Part shown: in pieces, positions 17,778 to 26,569 of the stretch
How positions within the stretch are numbered: position 1 is the stretch's first letter
How the letters are laid out: every line of letters begins with the position of its first letter
The notes under the pieces: model-generated
Databases searched by the model: none
Seen by the model: the letters and a program-made list of their open reading frames with translations, nothing else
What the model was told of the DNA's origin: nothing
Translations under genes and position numbers: made by a program
Source of the DNA: Saprospiraceae bacterium
GTDB taxonomy: Bacteria; Bacteroidota; Bacteroidia; Chitinophagales; Saprospiraceae
DNA: 64,000 nucleotides
Direction: 5' to 3'
Assembly (NCBI GenBank): GCA_016714765.1
Contig: JADKCF010000011.1
Span: 1 to 64,000 of the forward strand

Positions 17778-17881
17778 GATAGTTGATATTTTATCGGCAA
17801 ATCTACATTAAAATCTTTATATACAGGCTTTATTTGTTACACACATACGGGACTCTAAATGGAAGATTTAGTCCATTATAA

Positions 17882-17919
17882 AAAATGGTCTGCAAATTTA
17901 AATTATTGCAGACCATTTT
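17882..17919. terminator. Bidirectional terminator
   Basis: A perfect 14-bp inverted repeat (AAAATGGTCTGCAA, 9-10 nt loop, TTGCAGACCATTTT) is flanked by A and T tracts. It lies downstream of frr on the minus strand, 39 nt past its stop, and shields the operon that follows. Confidence 0.85.
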
Positions 17920-17958
17920 GTTATTGACTTGATATATCTCCTAATATGGGGACACGCA

Positions 17959-18522
17959 TTATACTGTCATGATGTCCTTTTCTTTGGCCTCCAGCATTTT
18001 ATCTATTTTTACCATATAGCCCTCTATGGTTTTCTGGACTTCATCTTCTTTTCTTTTGCCCAGATCTTCAGGAAAACCGTCTTTGACTTTCTTTTTGATA
18101 TAATCCATGATCTTATGCCTGTGGGATCTTATCGCTACACGTGATTCTTCACCTGCATGTTTGGACTGCTTTACCATGGTCACCCTTCTCTCTTCACTCA
18201 TAGGAGGGATCATGAGTCTTACCACTTCTCCGTCATTCATGGGTGTAATGCCCATATTGGCTTCGAAGATGGCTTTTTCGATAGAGGCTAACATCTTTTT
18301 TTCCCAAGGCTGTATACTAATGGTCCTGGCATCAGGCGTACTTACATTGGCTATCTGAGTCAGTGGGGTAGGGGCACCGTAGTAATCTACCATCAATCCA
18401 TTCAGCATAGCCGGCGAAGCTTTTCCAGCTCGAATCTTATTCAGTTCGAAAGCAAGATGCTCTATGGCTTTATCAAAATGTTATACAACCAGTTCTATTT
18501 GTTCTTCTATTTCTTCTATCAT
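17959..18522 (-). CDS. frr: Ribosome recycling factor (in-frame stop near the N-terminus)
   Basis: Splits post-termination ribosomes together with EF-G. From ATG 18522 the frame would give 187 aa, the normal length: MIEEIEEQIELVV, then TAA at 18483-18481, then HFDKAIEHLAFELNKIRAGKAS, PLTQIANV, RTISIQPW, ERR and the helix ending EAKEKDI. Everything is in one frame except for TAA where homologues have Glu (GAA), so one G-to-T change explains it. Restart at Met 18408 would lose the first helix of the three-helix bundle. As frr is essential, an error or a mixed population is more likely than loss. Confidence 0.88.
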
Positions 18523-18568
18523 TATGACAATATTTTAAAGAGAAGGCAAAAATATATCCTTTTGTCAA

Positions 18569-19264
18569 TTAATCATTATTACTACCCATGAATCTGAGTA
18601 AAAAGTATAAAAACATGACCAATGCACCTAAAGCAGCACTAACATATGTCATGGCAGCCCACCAAAGTGCATCTTTCGCTCCATCATGTTCTTCTCCTTG
18701 CATGTAACCTGTTTCGTCCAACCACGCAAGCGCTCTGTTGGAAGCATCGAATTCAACCGGAAGAGTGACAACACTAAATAAGGCAGTCAAGCCAAATGTA
18801 ATTACCAGGATCATCATCAGCGTTCCGCCGAATGCCGAACCAATACCCAACATGGTTCCCATAAACATAAACTGCTGAATATTAGAACTAAACTGTACTA
18901 CAGGTACTAATTTTGACCTCATTTGGAGCATACTGTATGCCTGATTGTGCTGCACTGCGTGTCCACATTCGTGGGCAGCTACGGCAGCTGAAGCTATAGA
19001 TCTACCATTGAATACGTCCGGAGACAAAGCCACAGTTTTGGTGGCCGGGTTGTAATGGTCAGACAGCATACCCTGACCCATCACTACCTGTACATCTCTG
19101 ATGCCATAGTGCCGAAGCATATCTTCGGCTATTTCCTGACCACTTTTTCCATTTTTAATACCTATCCTGCTATAATGAGCAAATTTAGACTTCAGACGAC
19201 CACCTACGACCATTCCGATGACTGAAAAAACACCCATGATAATTAAGTACCCAATATCTATCAT
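18569..19264 (-). CDS. Zinc metallopeptidase, YugP family
   Basis: A membrane-bound zinc protease-like protein, 231 aa. One N-terminal membrane segment is followed by a cytoplasmic or periplasmic catalytic part with HECGH at 98-102 (zinc ligands and catalytic Glu) and LSPDVFNGRSIAS before it. Two or three more hydrophobic segments lie at about 128-165 and 205-225. The third ligand is probably the Glu in LPVEFDASNRAL. YugP proteins are conserved but their substrates are unknown. It is monocistronic. Confidence 0.85.
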   Translation of the reverse strand: MIDIGYLIIMGVFSVIGMVVGGRLKSKFAHYSRIGIKNGKSGQEIAEDMLRHYGIRDVQVVMGQGMLSDHYNPATKTVALSPDVFNGRSIASAAVAAHECGHAVQHNQAYSMLQMRSKLVPVVQFSSNIQQFMFMGTMLGIGSAFGGTLMMILVITFGLTALFSVVTLPVEFDASNRALAWLDETGYMQGEEHDGAKDALWWAAMTYVSAALGALVMFLYFLLRFMGSNND

Positions 19265-19422
19265 TTTTTACTAATTTTTTGATTTGTTAAAATAAAATTA
19301 CACCATATAACTATTAGACTATTTCAAAAGTTCCTGGTCACTGATTTCTTTTTAATTTGCGATAGTTAAAAGAATCTTAATATCTGCGTCCAAACTTAAA
19401 TTAAGCGTTCTAGCGTATATTT

Positions 19423-20703
19423 CTAACTTATTAAGTCGAACCCAGTATAAGCTTGTAGTGCTTTTGGAATTCTGATGCCATCAGCTGTTTGATGATTTTC
19501 CAGCAATGTTGCTACTATCCTTGCCAGAGCAAGAGCACTGCCATTAAGTGTGTGGGCGAGCCTGGTTTTACCTTCCTCATCCTTAAACCTTAGCTTCATT
19601 CTGTTGGACTGAAAAGTCTCAAAATTGGAAACAGAGCTTACTTCCAGCCATTTTTCCTGGGCCGCTGACCAGGTTTCGAAGTCAAAGGTGAGGGCTGAAT
19701 TGAAACTCATATCACCTCCACAAAGCCTGAGTATTCTATATGGCAACTCCAGTTTGACCAACAGGCCTTCTACATGGGCAACCATTTCCATTAGTACATT
19801 ATAAGAATGATCAGGGTGCTCCATTCTGACGATTTCTATTTTGTCAAACTGATGCAGTCTGTTCAATCCTTTGACATCAGAACCATAAGATCCTGCCTCC
19901 CGCCTGAAACAAGGTGTATATCCTGTAAGCTTGATTGGGAAATCGCTCTTTTGCAAAATAGTATCCCTGTACAGATTGGTTAGGGGCACTTCGGCCGTCG
20001 GAATCAGGTAAAAGTCGTCTTTTTCGCAATAATACATCTGACCTTCCTTGTCAGGCAGCTGTCCTGTGGCTCTGGCTGTTTCCTTATTGACCAGCAAAGG
20101 GGGCTGTATCTCCTGGTAGCCGGCTGCTATTGCTTCATCCAGAAAAAAATTGATAAGGGCACGTTGCAGTCGGGCTCCTTTATTTTTATATACAGGAAAG
20201 CCCGAACCAGTGAGTGTAACACCGTCTTTAAAGCTGATCAGATTATATTTTTCTGCCAGTTCCCAGTGAGGCAATGCATTGGGACCCAATTGGGGCATCT
20301 CAGATGTCCAGGCTTTAAAAACTTCATTCTCTTCGGGTTTGGACCCAAATGGTACAGATGAGTGTGGTAGGTTGGGCAATTGTATGATCATTTCGTCCAG
20401 CATTTCCTTTGCCTCACGAAGTACAGACTCATGTGTTCTTATCTCTTCCTTTAGATCTGCCACTTCCGATTTCAGTGCCTGAGCTTCCTGCGCCCGTCCT
20501 GACTTAAAAAGGTTGCCTATTTCATCAGAAAGTTTATTGGTTTTGGAAAGCAACAGGTCCATTTTTGTTTGGGCTGACTTCCTTTTATCATCTTCGGAAA
20601 TGATCTTATCTATCAGGTTGAGTTGCTCATCAGAAACATTTTTCTTTCGAAGGCCTGCCAATACTCGTTCTTTTTCTTCTCTAATAATACCTATTTCTAA
20701 CAT
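19423..20703 (-). CDS. serS: Serine--tRNA ligase
   Basis: Charges tRNA-Ser with serine; cytoplasmic class II synthetase. It has the normal 426 aa. The first 110 residues form the tRNA-binding antiparallel coiled coil (KKNVSDEQLNLIDKI ... RTHESVLREAKEMLDEM). The catalytic core follows with motif 2 (PCFRREAGSYGSD) and motif 3 (NGSALALARIVATLLENHQ). It is transcribed divergently from rho; on its strand a TATCTTTG -7 element sits at 20767-20760. Confidence 0.97.
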   Translation of the reverse strand: MLEIGIIREEKERVLAGLRKKNVSDEQLNLIDKIISEDDKRKSAQTKMDLLLSKTNKLSDEIGNLFKSGRAQEAQALKSEVADLKEEIRTHESVLREAKEMLDEMIIQLPNLPHSSVPFGSKPEENEVFKAWTSEMPQLGPNALPHWELAEKYNLISFKDGVTLTGSGFPVYKNKGARLQRALINFFLDEAIAAGYQEIQPPLLVNKETARATGQLPDKEGQMYYCEKDDFYLIPTAEVPLTNLYRDTILQKSDFPIKLTGYTPCFRREAGSYGSDVKGLNRLHQFDKIEIVRMEHPDHSYNVLMEMVAHVEGLLVKLELPYRILRLCGGDMSFNSALTFDFETWSAAQEKWLEVSSVSNFETFQSNRMKLRFKDEEGKTRLAHTLNGSALALARIVATLLENHQTADGIRIPKALQAYTGFDLIS

Positions 20704-20759
20704 ATTTCATGTTTTTAATGATCAAAAGCGTGTAAAAATGATAATTTTAAATTTTTTTG

Positions 20760-20801
20760 CAAAGATAGTATTTTGAATATCAAAATTAATACCTATTTTT
20801 G
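20760..20801. promoter_or_regulatory. Divergent serS / rho promoter region
   Basis: On the plus strand TTTG (20772-20775), 18 nt, TATTTTTG (20794-20801) points to rho. On the minus strand TATCTTTG (20767-20760) points to serS. The two elements interleave, so RNA polymerase cannot easily occupy both at once. The rho transcript would have a leader of about 150 nt. Confidence 0.6.
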
Positions 20802-20961
20802 TGCTTTCAAATTTTTTCATACAACTGTCAGCCGACAGCAATACATTCAAATTTATTTCTTACTGGCTTTAAGGATCATGTTCCTTTGACAGTGTCAGTT
20901 TTTTTCGGCTACAACTATACAAATTCATCAATTACTTTCATTACCAGAATTAAAACATCGT

Positions 20962-22809
20962 ATGTACGACATTTTGCAGTTAAATGACATGCTGGTTCCA
21001 GAGTTAAAAGAACTGGGAGAGAAGCTAGGATTAAACAACACAAAAAAGCTCAGCAAGCAGGAACTCATCTACAAAATCCTCGATCAGCAGGCCATTATGG
21101 TAAAAAAAGACACTCCGTCAGCACCTGTGGACGATAAAGAACAAAAGAAAAGAGGACGCAAACCTGCCAGTGCCATCATGATAGCTGAACACGCTGAAGT
21201 CATGGATGATGATATAGCCGAAGAAGCACAGCCCAAAAATACACCTAAGCCAGCCAAGGAAAACACAAGCGAAAGCACAGATAAAAATAATAAAAGAGAA
21301 AGAGTCCGGGTAGTGAAGGGTCCTGAAAAGGTCATTTATACACCCAAGGAAACACCTCTCGTGGCAGAAGTGGTAGCTGACCAGGCTCCTGCAGGGACAG
21401 AACAAGTTGTGCCTAAGACCACAGAAAATGTTCCCAATACGCTGAGACCCCAAAAATTTGAGCATAGAAACAGAAACCAACCCACCAACCCCAACCAACA
21501 ACAAGGAGGGCAGGTTTCTCAAACAAATGCAAACACACAACCACAAAATACAAACGCTCAACCGCAGCACAATCAGCAAAACCCCAACCAACATCAGCAA
21601 ACCAAACATCATCCCAATCCCGAATACAAGCGACCTGCCCCACAGCCGCAGGAAATAAAACCGGAAGAACCGAGATTTACGCCTGACCTCGATGGAGTGA
21701 TTGATAGCGAGGGTATTCTCGAATTAATGGTGGATGGATATGGTTTTTTAAGGTCTTCAGATTACAATTACCTTTCATCACCGGATGATATCTATGTGTC
21801 TCCATCCCAGATAAAACTTTTTGGTCTCAAAACAGGTGATACTGTACAAGGTACTATCAGACCACCCAAGGAAGGAGAAAAATATTTTGCACTTCTTAAA
21901 GTGAACAGCATCAATGGATTAGATCCTCTCAAACTGAAAGAGAGAATTCCTTTTGATTACCTGACACCTCTTTTCCCTACCGAAAAATTTAAACTGACGT
22001 CACATCCTGCCGGTAAAGATTATGGCAACAGAATGATAGATCTTTTTACTCCTATAGGTAAAGGACAGCGGGGATTGATAGTAGCCCAACCAAAGACAGG
22101 AAAAACGTTTTTGCTCAAGGATATCGCCAATGCCATTGCTGATAATCATCCGGAATGTTACCTTATAGTACTACTGATAGACGAAAGACCTGAAGAGGTG
22201 ACAGACATGCGCAGGAGCGTCAATGCTGAAGTTATTGCCAGTACATTCGATGAGCCTGCAGAAAATCACGTAAGAGTAGCAGGTATTGTACTCGAGAAAG
22301 CCAAAAGGCTCGTAGAGAGTGGTCATGATGTAGTCGTATTATTGGACTCTATCACCAGATTGGCCAGGGCATACAACACTACAGCGCCTACGAGTGGTAG
22401 GGTTCTTTCTGGTGGTGTGGAAGCCAATGCATTGCACAAACCCAAAAAATTCTTTGGTGCAGCCAGAAACATCGAGGATGGGGGTTCACTCACTATCCTT
22501 GCCACAGCACTCATAGAGACAGGATCCAAAATGGATGAAGTGATTTTCGAAGAGTTTAAAGGAACAGGTAACATGGAATTACAGCTGGACAGATCACTGG
22601 CCAATAAGCGTATGTATCCGGCTATTGACATTACTAAGTCAAGTACCAGACGTGAAGAATTGTTGCTTCCGGAGAGTCTTTTACCAAAATTGTTTGTCCT
22701 CAGAAACCACCTTGCAGATATGAAGCCTGATGAAGCCATGGAATTTATTAAAAAACATATGGCAGGAACCACATCAAATAATGAATTTCTTGTATCAATG
22801 AACGGATAA
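20962..22809 (+). CDS. rho: Transcription termination factor Rho, with long low-complexity insert
   Basis: A hexameric RNA-dependent ATPase that ends untranslated transcripts. The protein is 615 aa against about 420 in E. coli. The N-terminal SAP-like domain (ELGEKLGLNNTKKLSKQEL) is followed at about 50-235 by a charged, then Asn/Gln/Pro-rich disordered insert (PNQQQGGQ, QPQHNQQNPNQHQQ), as in other Bacteroidota. Next come the OB-fold RNA-binding domain (ILELMVDGYGFLRS), Walker A (AQPKTGKTFLL), Walker B (VVVLLDSITRLARAYN), and the Q and R loops (SGGVEANALHKPKKFFGAAR). The ATG at 20962 starts the SAP domain. A leader of about 150 nt contains a small CTGTC/GACAG hairpin and may allow autoregulation. 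Confidence 0.95.
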   Translation: MYDILQLNDMLVPELKELGEKLGLNNTKKLSKQELIYKILDQQAIMVKKDTPSAPVDDKEQKKRGRKPASAIMIAEHAEVMDDDIAEEAQPKNTPKPAKENTSESTDKNNKRERVRVVKGPEKVIYTPKETPLVAEVVADQAPAGTEQVVPKTTENVPNTLRPQKFEHRNRNQPTNPNQQQGGQVSQTNANTQPQNTNAQPQHNQQNPNQHQQTKHHPNPEYKRPAPQPQEIKPEEPRFTPDLDGVIDSEGILELMVDGYGFLRSSDYNYLSSPDDIYVSPSQIKLFGLKTGDTVQGTIRPPKEGEKYFALLKVNSINGLDPLKLKERIPFDYLTPLFPTEKFKLTSHPAGKDYGNRMIDLFTPIGKGQRGLIVAQPKTGKTFLLKDIANAIADNHPECYLIVLLIDERPEEVTDMRRSVNAEVIASTFDEPAENHVRVAGIVLEKAKRLVESGHDVVVLLDSITRLARAYNTTAPTSGRVLSGGVEANALHKPKKFFGAARNIEDGGSLTILATALIETGSKMDEVIFEEFKGTGNMELQLDRSLANKRMYPAIDITKSSTRREELLLPESLLPKLFVLRNHLADMKPDEAMEFIKKHMAGTTSNNEFLVSMNG

Positions 22810-22853
22810 CACCAATTTTAGGCCTTTAGGACTTAAATAAAATTTAAATAATA

Positions 22854-22884
22854 TTTGTATTAAATAAATAAATCATTACTTTTG
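22854..22884 (+). promoter_or_regulatory. Promoter of rpmH-rnpA
   Basis: TTTG (22854-22857), 19 nt, TACTTTTG (22877-22884) is a full match to the Bacteroidota consensus. The transcript would have a leader of about 165 nt before rpmH. Confidence 0.75.
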
Positions 22885-23057
22885 CGGCTCTTTTCGAGAA
22901 TGGTTTTGTTATCACTTAGGAAAGGAGTTTTAATATAGATTTTTCACCAGTAGTCCTTAAAAAATAATCTTTCTGCCTTCATGAATCGGTTTTTTCTGAT
23001 ATAATGAATTTAGAAAGCTGTAGATGGGACTAATACTAAATATAATAAGTTAAAAAG

Positions 23058-23213
23058 ATGAAACGTACATACCAACCATCCAAAAGGAAAAGAGTCAACA
23101 AGCACGGGTTCAGATCCAGAATGGCAACCAAAAACGGCAGAAGAGTACTTGCTAAAAGAAGAGCAAGAGGCAGAGCTAAGCTTACTGTTTCTGACGAGAA
23201 AGGAGTTAAGTAA
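23058..23213 (+). CDS. rpmH: 50S ribosomal protein L34
   Basis: A small basic protein of the large ribosomal subunit, 51 aa. It has the universal L34 pattern MKRTYQPSKRKR, then HGFRSRM, NGRRVLAKRRARGR, with a short acidic C-terminal tail. The ATG is at 23058. It is followed by rnpA, the usual order, but a hairpin terminator lies between the two. Confidence 0.97.
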   Translation: MKRTYQPSKRKRVNKHGFRSRMATKNGRRVLAKRRARGRAKLTVSDEKGVK

Positions 23214-23235
23214 TATCATCTTGTGATGTTATATA

Positions 23236-23279
23236 AAATTCTGGTTGTGGTCGATATGTACTGCAATCAGAATTTTTTA
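23236..23279 (+). terminator. Terminator/attenuator between rpmH and rnpA
   Basis: AAATTCTGGTTG (23236-23247) pairs with CAATCAGAATTT (23264-23275; one G-U) and is followed by TTT. It should reduce read-through into rnpA, giving more L34 than RNase P protein. Confidence 0.7.
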
Positions 23280-23403
23280 TTTAAGTTACCCTCAAAGTTA
23301 CAAGTCACGTTGTTTTGGATTACAGGGTTGACGATTCAAAAAACTTCAATTTGCACTGAATTCTACTACTCTTTCACTTATTTACGTGAAAATGATATGA
23401 AGC

Positions 23404-23757
23404 ATGGACCACAGATTAAAATCCAATAAAAAGATAGAATACCTTTTTGAAAAAGGACAACAGGTCTTTGCTTATCCGGTAAAAGTGGTGTGGGCATCCC
23501 GAAGCAATGAAAATAGTGTCCCGGGGCTGCAGTATGGTGTATCTGTCAGCAAGCGAAACTTTAAAAAAGCCGTAGACCGCAACCGTATCAAAAGGCAAAT
23601 GAGAGAAGCATTAAGAGAGGTTATTGTCAAAGAATCAAGACTGAAAATGTTGGACGGACTGCAGGTGGACATCATGTTTGTCTATGTAGGAAAGGAGCTG
23701 CTGGAGTATAAAGTGATCAGGTCAGGCATCAGAAAAGTAATCAATAAAATCCATTAA
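23404..23757 (+). CDS. rnpA: Ribonuclease P protein component
   Basis: The protein cofactor of RNase P, which matures the 5' ends of tRNAs. The protein is 117 aa with the family's usual length and layout: an N-terminal basic strand, GVSVSKRNFKKAVDRNRIKRQMREA (the RNR motif helix that binds RNA), and a C-terminal helix ending IRKVINKIH. It is the second gene after rpmH. No yidD/yidC follows. Confidence 0.93.
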   Translation: MDHRLKSNKKIEYLFEKGQQVFAYPVKVVWASRSNENSVPGLQYGVSVSKRNFKKAVDRNRIKRQMREALREVIVKESRLKMLDGLQVDIMFVYVGKELLEYKVIRSGIRKVINKIH

Positions 23758-24190
23758 AACCAATATTTCATCAAGCCTGAGTCCATGAAAACGAATACTG
23801 AACTTGATATAAAATAAAGATATAAAAAGAGACCCCTTCCTGTTAGAGGATAATGTCCTTGTGTGCCTGGAAAAAAATTATATACTGAATTATTTATTAT
23901 TTTGAAATATTATGTCTCTATGATATAAATAATATAATTTCCTATCTATTCATTGGTGATATTCGGATTCAAACAGAATATTAATAAATATAGTATTTCT
24001 TTAATAGGTTAATTAATTGTTATTATTTTTTTGACAAGTGACAATTTCTGCTTAGCTTTACCCACAGTTCTGTAATGTTTCCCGCTTTACAGTGTAGCTT
24101 CCCTCAGGCGGCTCCCTCCTTACGAATAGATCAAGTGGAATGAAAAAGTCATTCTACTAAGGTTTTTATTTATTAATTATTCAATCACGT
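23758..24190 (+). promoter_or_regulatory. Intergenic region with promoter and leader of the first giant gene
   Basis: 433 bp without a gene. A promoter-like pair, TTG (24031-24033), 19 nt, TAGCTTTA (24053-24060), would start a leader of about 125 nt. The leader has a GAATGA/TCATTC hairpin (about 24138-24156) and then ACTAAGGTTTT (24156-24166). That 11-mer recurs at 38423-38433 in the leader of the second giant gene, which also has a TAGCTTTG -7 element. The first half (23758-24000) shows nothing I can interpret. Confidence 0.5.
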
Positions 24191-24193
24191 TTG

Positions 24194-26569
24194 ATGAGAA
24201 AGTTTTTACTCGGATTCACCATTTTTGTATGCAGTTTATCTATTGTGTCTGGAAAAAGTGTGAACAATCCTAAAAAGTATTTTTATATTGGAGCTGATGG
24301 AAGCAGGACAGCTGTGGAGTCTATCAAATTGTGGAAAATAACAGATTTTCCTTTTTTGTCGGCCATCACCATACCTGCCATACAAAGCTCAATACTGGCT
24401 CCATGTCCCGGTTCACCATCACCCGCACCGGATCATGTCAGGTGGCCGGCATTAGCTATTCAGAGTTTTGGTACCGCGGATTGTGGCAATAATATAACAT
24501 TCCCCTCTATATCCATAGAAGTTCTTGAAAATGGTGTCACTGACCCTCCTGGCCAGGGAGCCAATGTGGATTGTATTATTTATGTAGGCAGAGTTCCTTC
24601 ATTTGGCGCAGGATGGGAATGTGTAACAATTTTCGATATGGCCTATTCCGGAGATAACGGAATATATGACGTCTACACCGGTAGTTTACAAAACCTGCCT
24701 CCCGGTCTGTATGAATTTACATGTGCCTGTGGAGCTGATGCATCTAATATCCCGTTTGATGACCCTACAGGTGCAGATTATGAATATGGAAACTGGGTAT
24801 ATGATTATGATCCTGTAGATTGTCCAGGACTAGCTTCTGCATTTACCAATGGCCAACTCACAGTCACTGCCACGGCCAATAATGACGACTGTAGTGATGC
24901 CAACGCAGTGGTAGTGACAGAAACTACCAATTTTGTCAATAACAACTGTAGTGTAGATGGCAAAGTGTGGTTTAAATATGTGGTGACTAACGGTGATGAC
25001 ATCACCATAAGTATAGCCCAAACACCGGGAGGTACATTAGTGATGCCACAAATTTACCAGGTTTTACTCAATCCCCTCAGTGCACCGGTAGGATGTGCAG
25101 GAGTGGATGTCGGCACTTCTATAGAATGTCTGAAACCGGGCGATATACTTTATATAGAAGCAGGAAAAGAAGATGGGGTTGCAGGTGGAGAAGTTTGTCC
25201 TGTTTTCGGTTCTTTTAATATCACCATCATGGATAATGACAATGGTGTGTCTAATGATGTCTGTAGTACAGCGACGCCTCTTACCGATTTATTGTGTACA
25301 GGATCTAAAACCGGTTCAGATAACGCATTAGCTTGTCCGGATCCGGTCGAATCAGATTGTGGATCAGACACAGCCCCTGGAGTATGGTATACCTTTGATA
25401 TAGATCCTTCAGTGGTTCAATTTAGTTTTACCGGTTCCAATTTTGAAGTATTTACTGGTAGCTGTGCATCATTGACATCCATAGGTTGTAATGCTATGCC
25501 AAATATTACCAATAATACCGCTACCTATTTTGTGCTTGTATTCAGCGGTGGTTCGTTTACAGCCACATCTGATTTTACAGTGCCTTCCAATGATGATTGT
25601 TCGGGTGCCACAGCATTGCCTACAGGTGGAGGTACCCTGTCAGCTCAGTCCAATATTTGTGCTAATGGCGAACCAATGAGTGCGTGTAGCACACAGGACG
25701 ATAATGTAGTATGGTATACATTTACAGTACCTGCCGGTATGGAAAACGCTACTATAACGGTCACAGGTTCTGGTACTAACGCTATTTCCAATGCAGCTAT
25801 GACAGCCTACTCGGGTACATGCGCAGGATTGATAGTCCCTGCTGTAGGTTCTGCTTGTTCAGGTCCACTGGATTTGGAGTGTCTGACTCCCGGTACAACC
25901 TATATTTTACAATTGGGAAGTTCACAGGCTGATGCAGGTACCTTTGATATCAACATTACGTATGCCGACAACGGAGTAGCCAATGATTTGTGTGTGAATG
26001 CTGAAGTTATCAGTTTTTCTGCCAATTGTGATTTCCAAACTGTATCCGGTACTACTCTAAATGCTTGTCCGGAAACTTTTACAGGATCTGCTTGTAATTT
26101 GGATAACTTTCCTACTGTATGGTACACAGCTACTGTTCCGGCCGGAGGGATAGGATTTGGATTTTCAGCCTTGACAGGAAGCCCAAGTATCAATATCTTT
26201 AGCGGCAGCTGCGCGGCTTTAGTTCAACAGGGTGGATGTATAACCAGTACCACTGATGTAACCAGTCTTTCACCGGGTATGTATCTGATAGGTGTTCGCA
26301 ACACAGATCCGGGTACAGCATTCAGCTTTGATATCAAAACCATCGTACCTCCTGCCAATGACCTTTGTGCCAGTGCTGCTACTTTGGCAGATAATGTAGC
26401 CGCCAATGGAACCACAGCCTGTGCTACACCTTTCAGTACATCTTATTGTGGTCTGAATACAACCAACTCGCATACAGTTTTTTATAGATATACTGTTCCT
26501 GCTGCTAATACAACTAATACCAATCTGGAAATCACTATCACCCTAATACAACCACTACAGGAACTATAG
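24194..26569 (+). CDS. Giant surface protein, fragment 1: signal peptide and first beta modules
   Basis: About 791 aa. After the signal peptide comes a unique domain of about 200 aa, with FPSISIEVLENG and WECVTIFDMAYSGDNGIYDVYTG. A series of 'D(D/L)C' modules of 110-140 aa follows (NNDDCSDANAVV, SNDVCSTATPL, SNDDCSGATAL, ANDLCVNAEVI). Each has a VW(Y/F) strand in the middle (VWFKYVV, VWYTFDI, VWYTFTV) and a terminal (C/L)xPG(T/D)xx(Y/L) strand. This layout resembles pre-peptidase-type beta sandwiches, probably with disulphides. The frame ends prematurely at 26569 because CCCC is read as CCC near 26541. Confidence 0.8.
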   Translation: MRKFLLGFTIFVCSLSIVSGKSVNNPKKYFYIGADGSRTAVESIKLWKITDFPFLSAITIPAIQSSILAPCPGSPSPAPDHVRWPALAIQSFGTADCGNNITFPSISIEVLENGVTDPPGQGANVDCIIYVGRVPSFGAGWECVTIFDMAYSGDNGIYDVYTGSLQNLPPGLYEFTCACGADASNIPFDDPTGADYEYGNWVYDYDPVDCPGLASAFTNGQLTVTATANNDDCSDANAVVVTETTNFVNNNCSVDGKVWFKYVVTNGDDITISIAQTPGGTLVMPQIYQVLLNPLSAPVGCAGVDVGTSIECLKPGDILYIEAGKEDGVAGGEVCPVFGSFNITIMDNDNGVSNDVCSTATPLTDLLCTGSKTGSDNALACPDPVESDCGSDTAPGVWYTFDIDPSVVQFSFTGSNFEVFTGSCASLTSIGCNAMPNITNNTATYFVLVFSGGSFTATSDFTVPSNDDCSGATALPTGGGTLSAQSNICANGEPMSACSTQDDNVVWYTFTVPAGMENATITVTGSGTNAISNAAMTAYSGTCAGLIVPAVGSACSGPLDLECLTPGTTYILQLGSSQADAGTFDINITYADNGVANDLCVNAEVISFSANCDFQTVSGTTLNACPETFTGSACNLDNFPTVWYTATVPAGGIGFGFSALTGSPSINIFSGSCAALVQQGGCITSTTDVTSLSPGMYLIGVRNTDPGTAFSFDIKTIVPPANDLCASAATLADNVAANGTTACATPFSTSYCGLNTTNSHTVFYRYTVPAANTTNTNLEITITLIQPLQEL

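Noticed and set aside
21118..21612. Antisense frame of 164 codons inside rho
   Set aside because: It lies opposite the low-complexity Gln/Asn/Pro codons, which leave few stops on the other strand. No homology is apparent.
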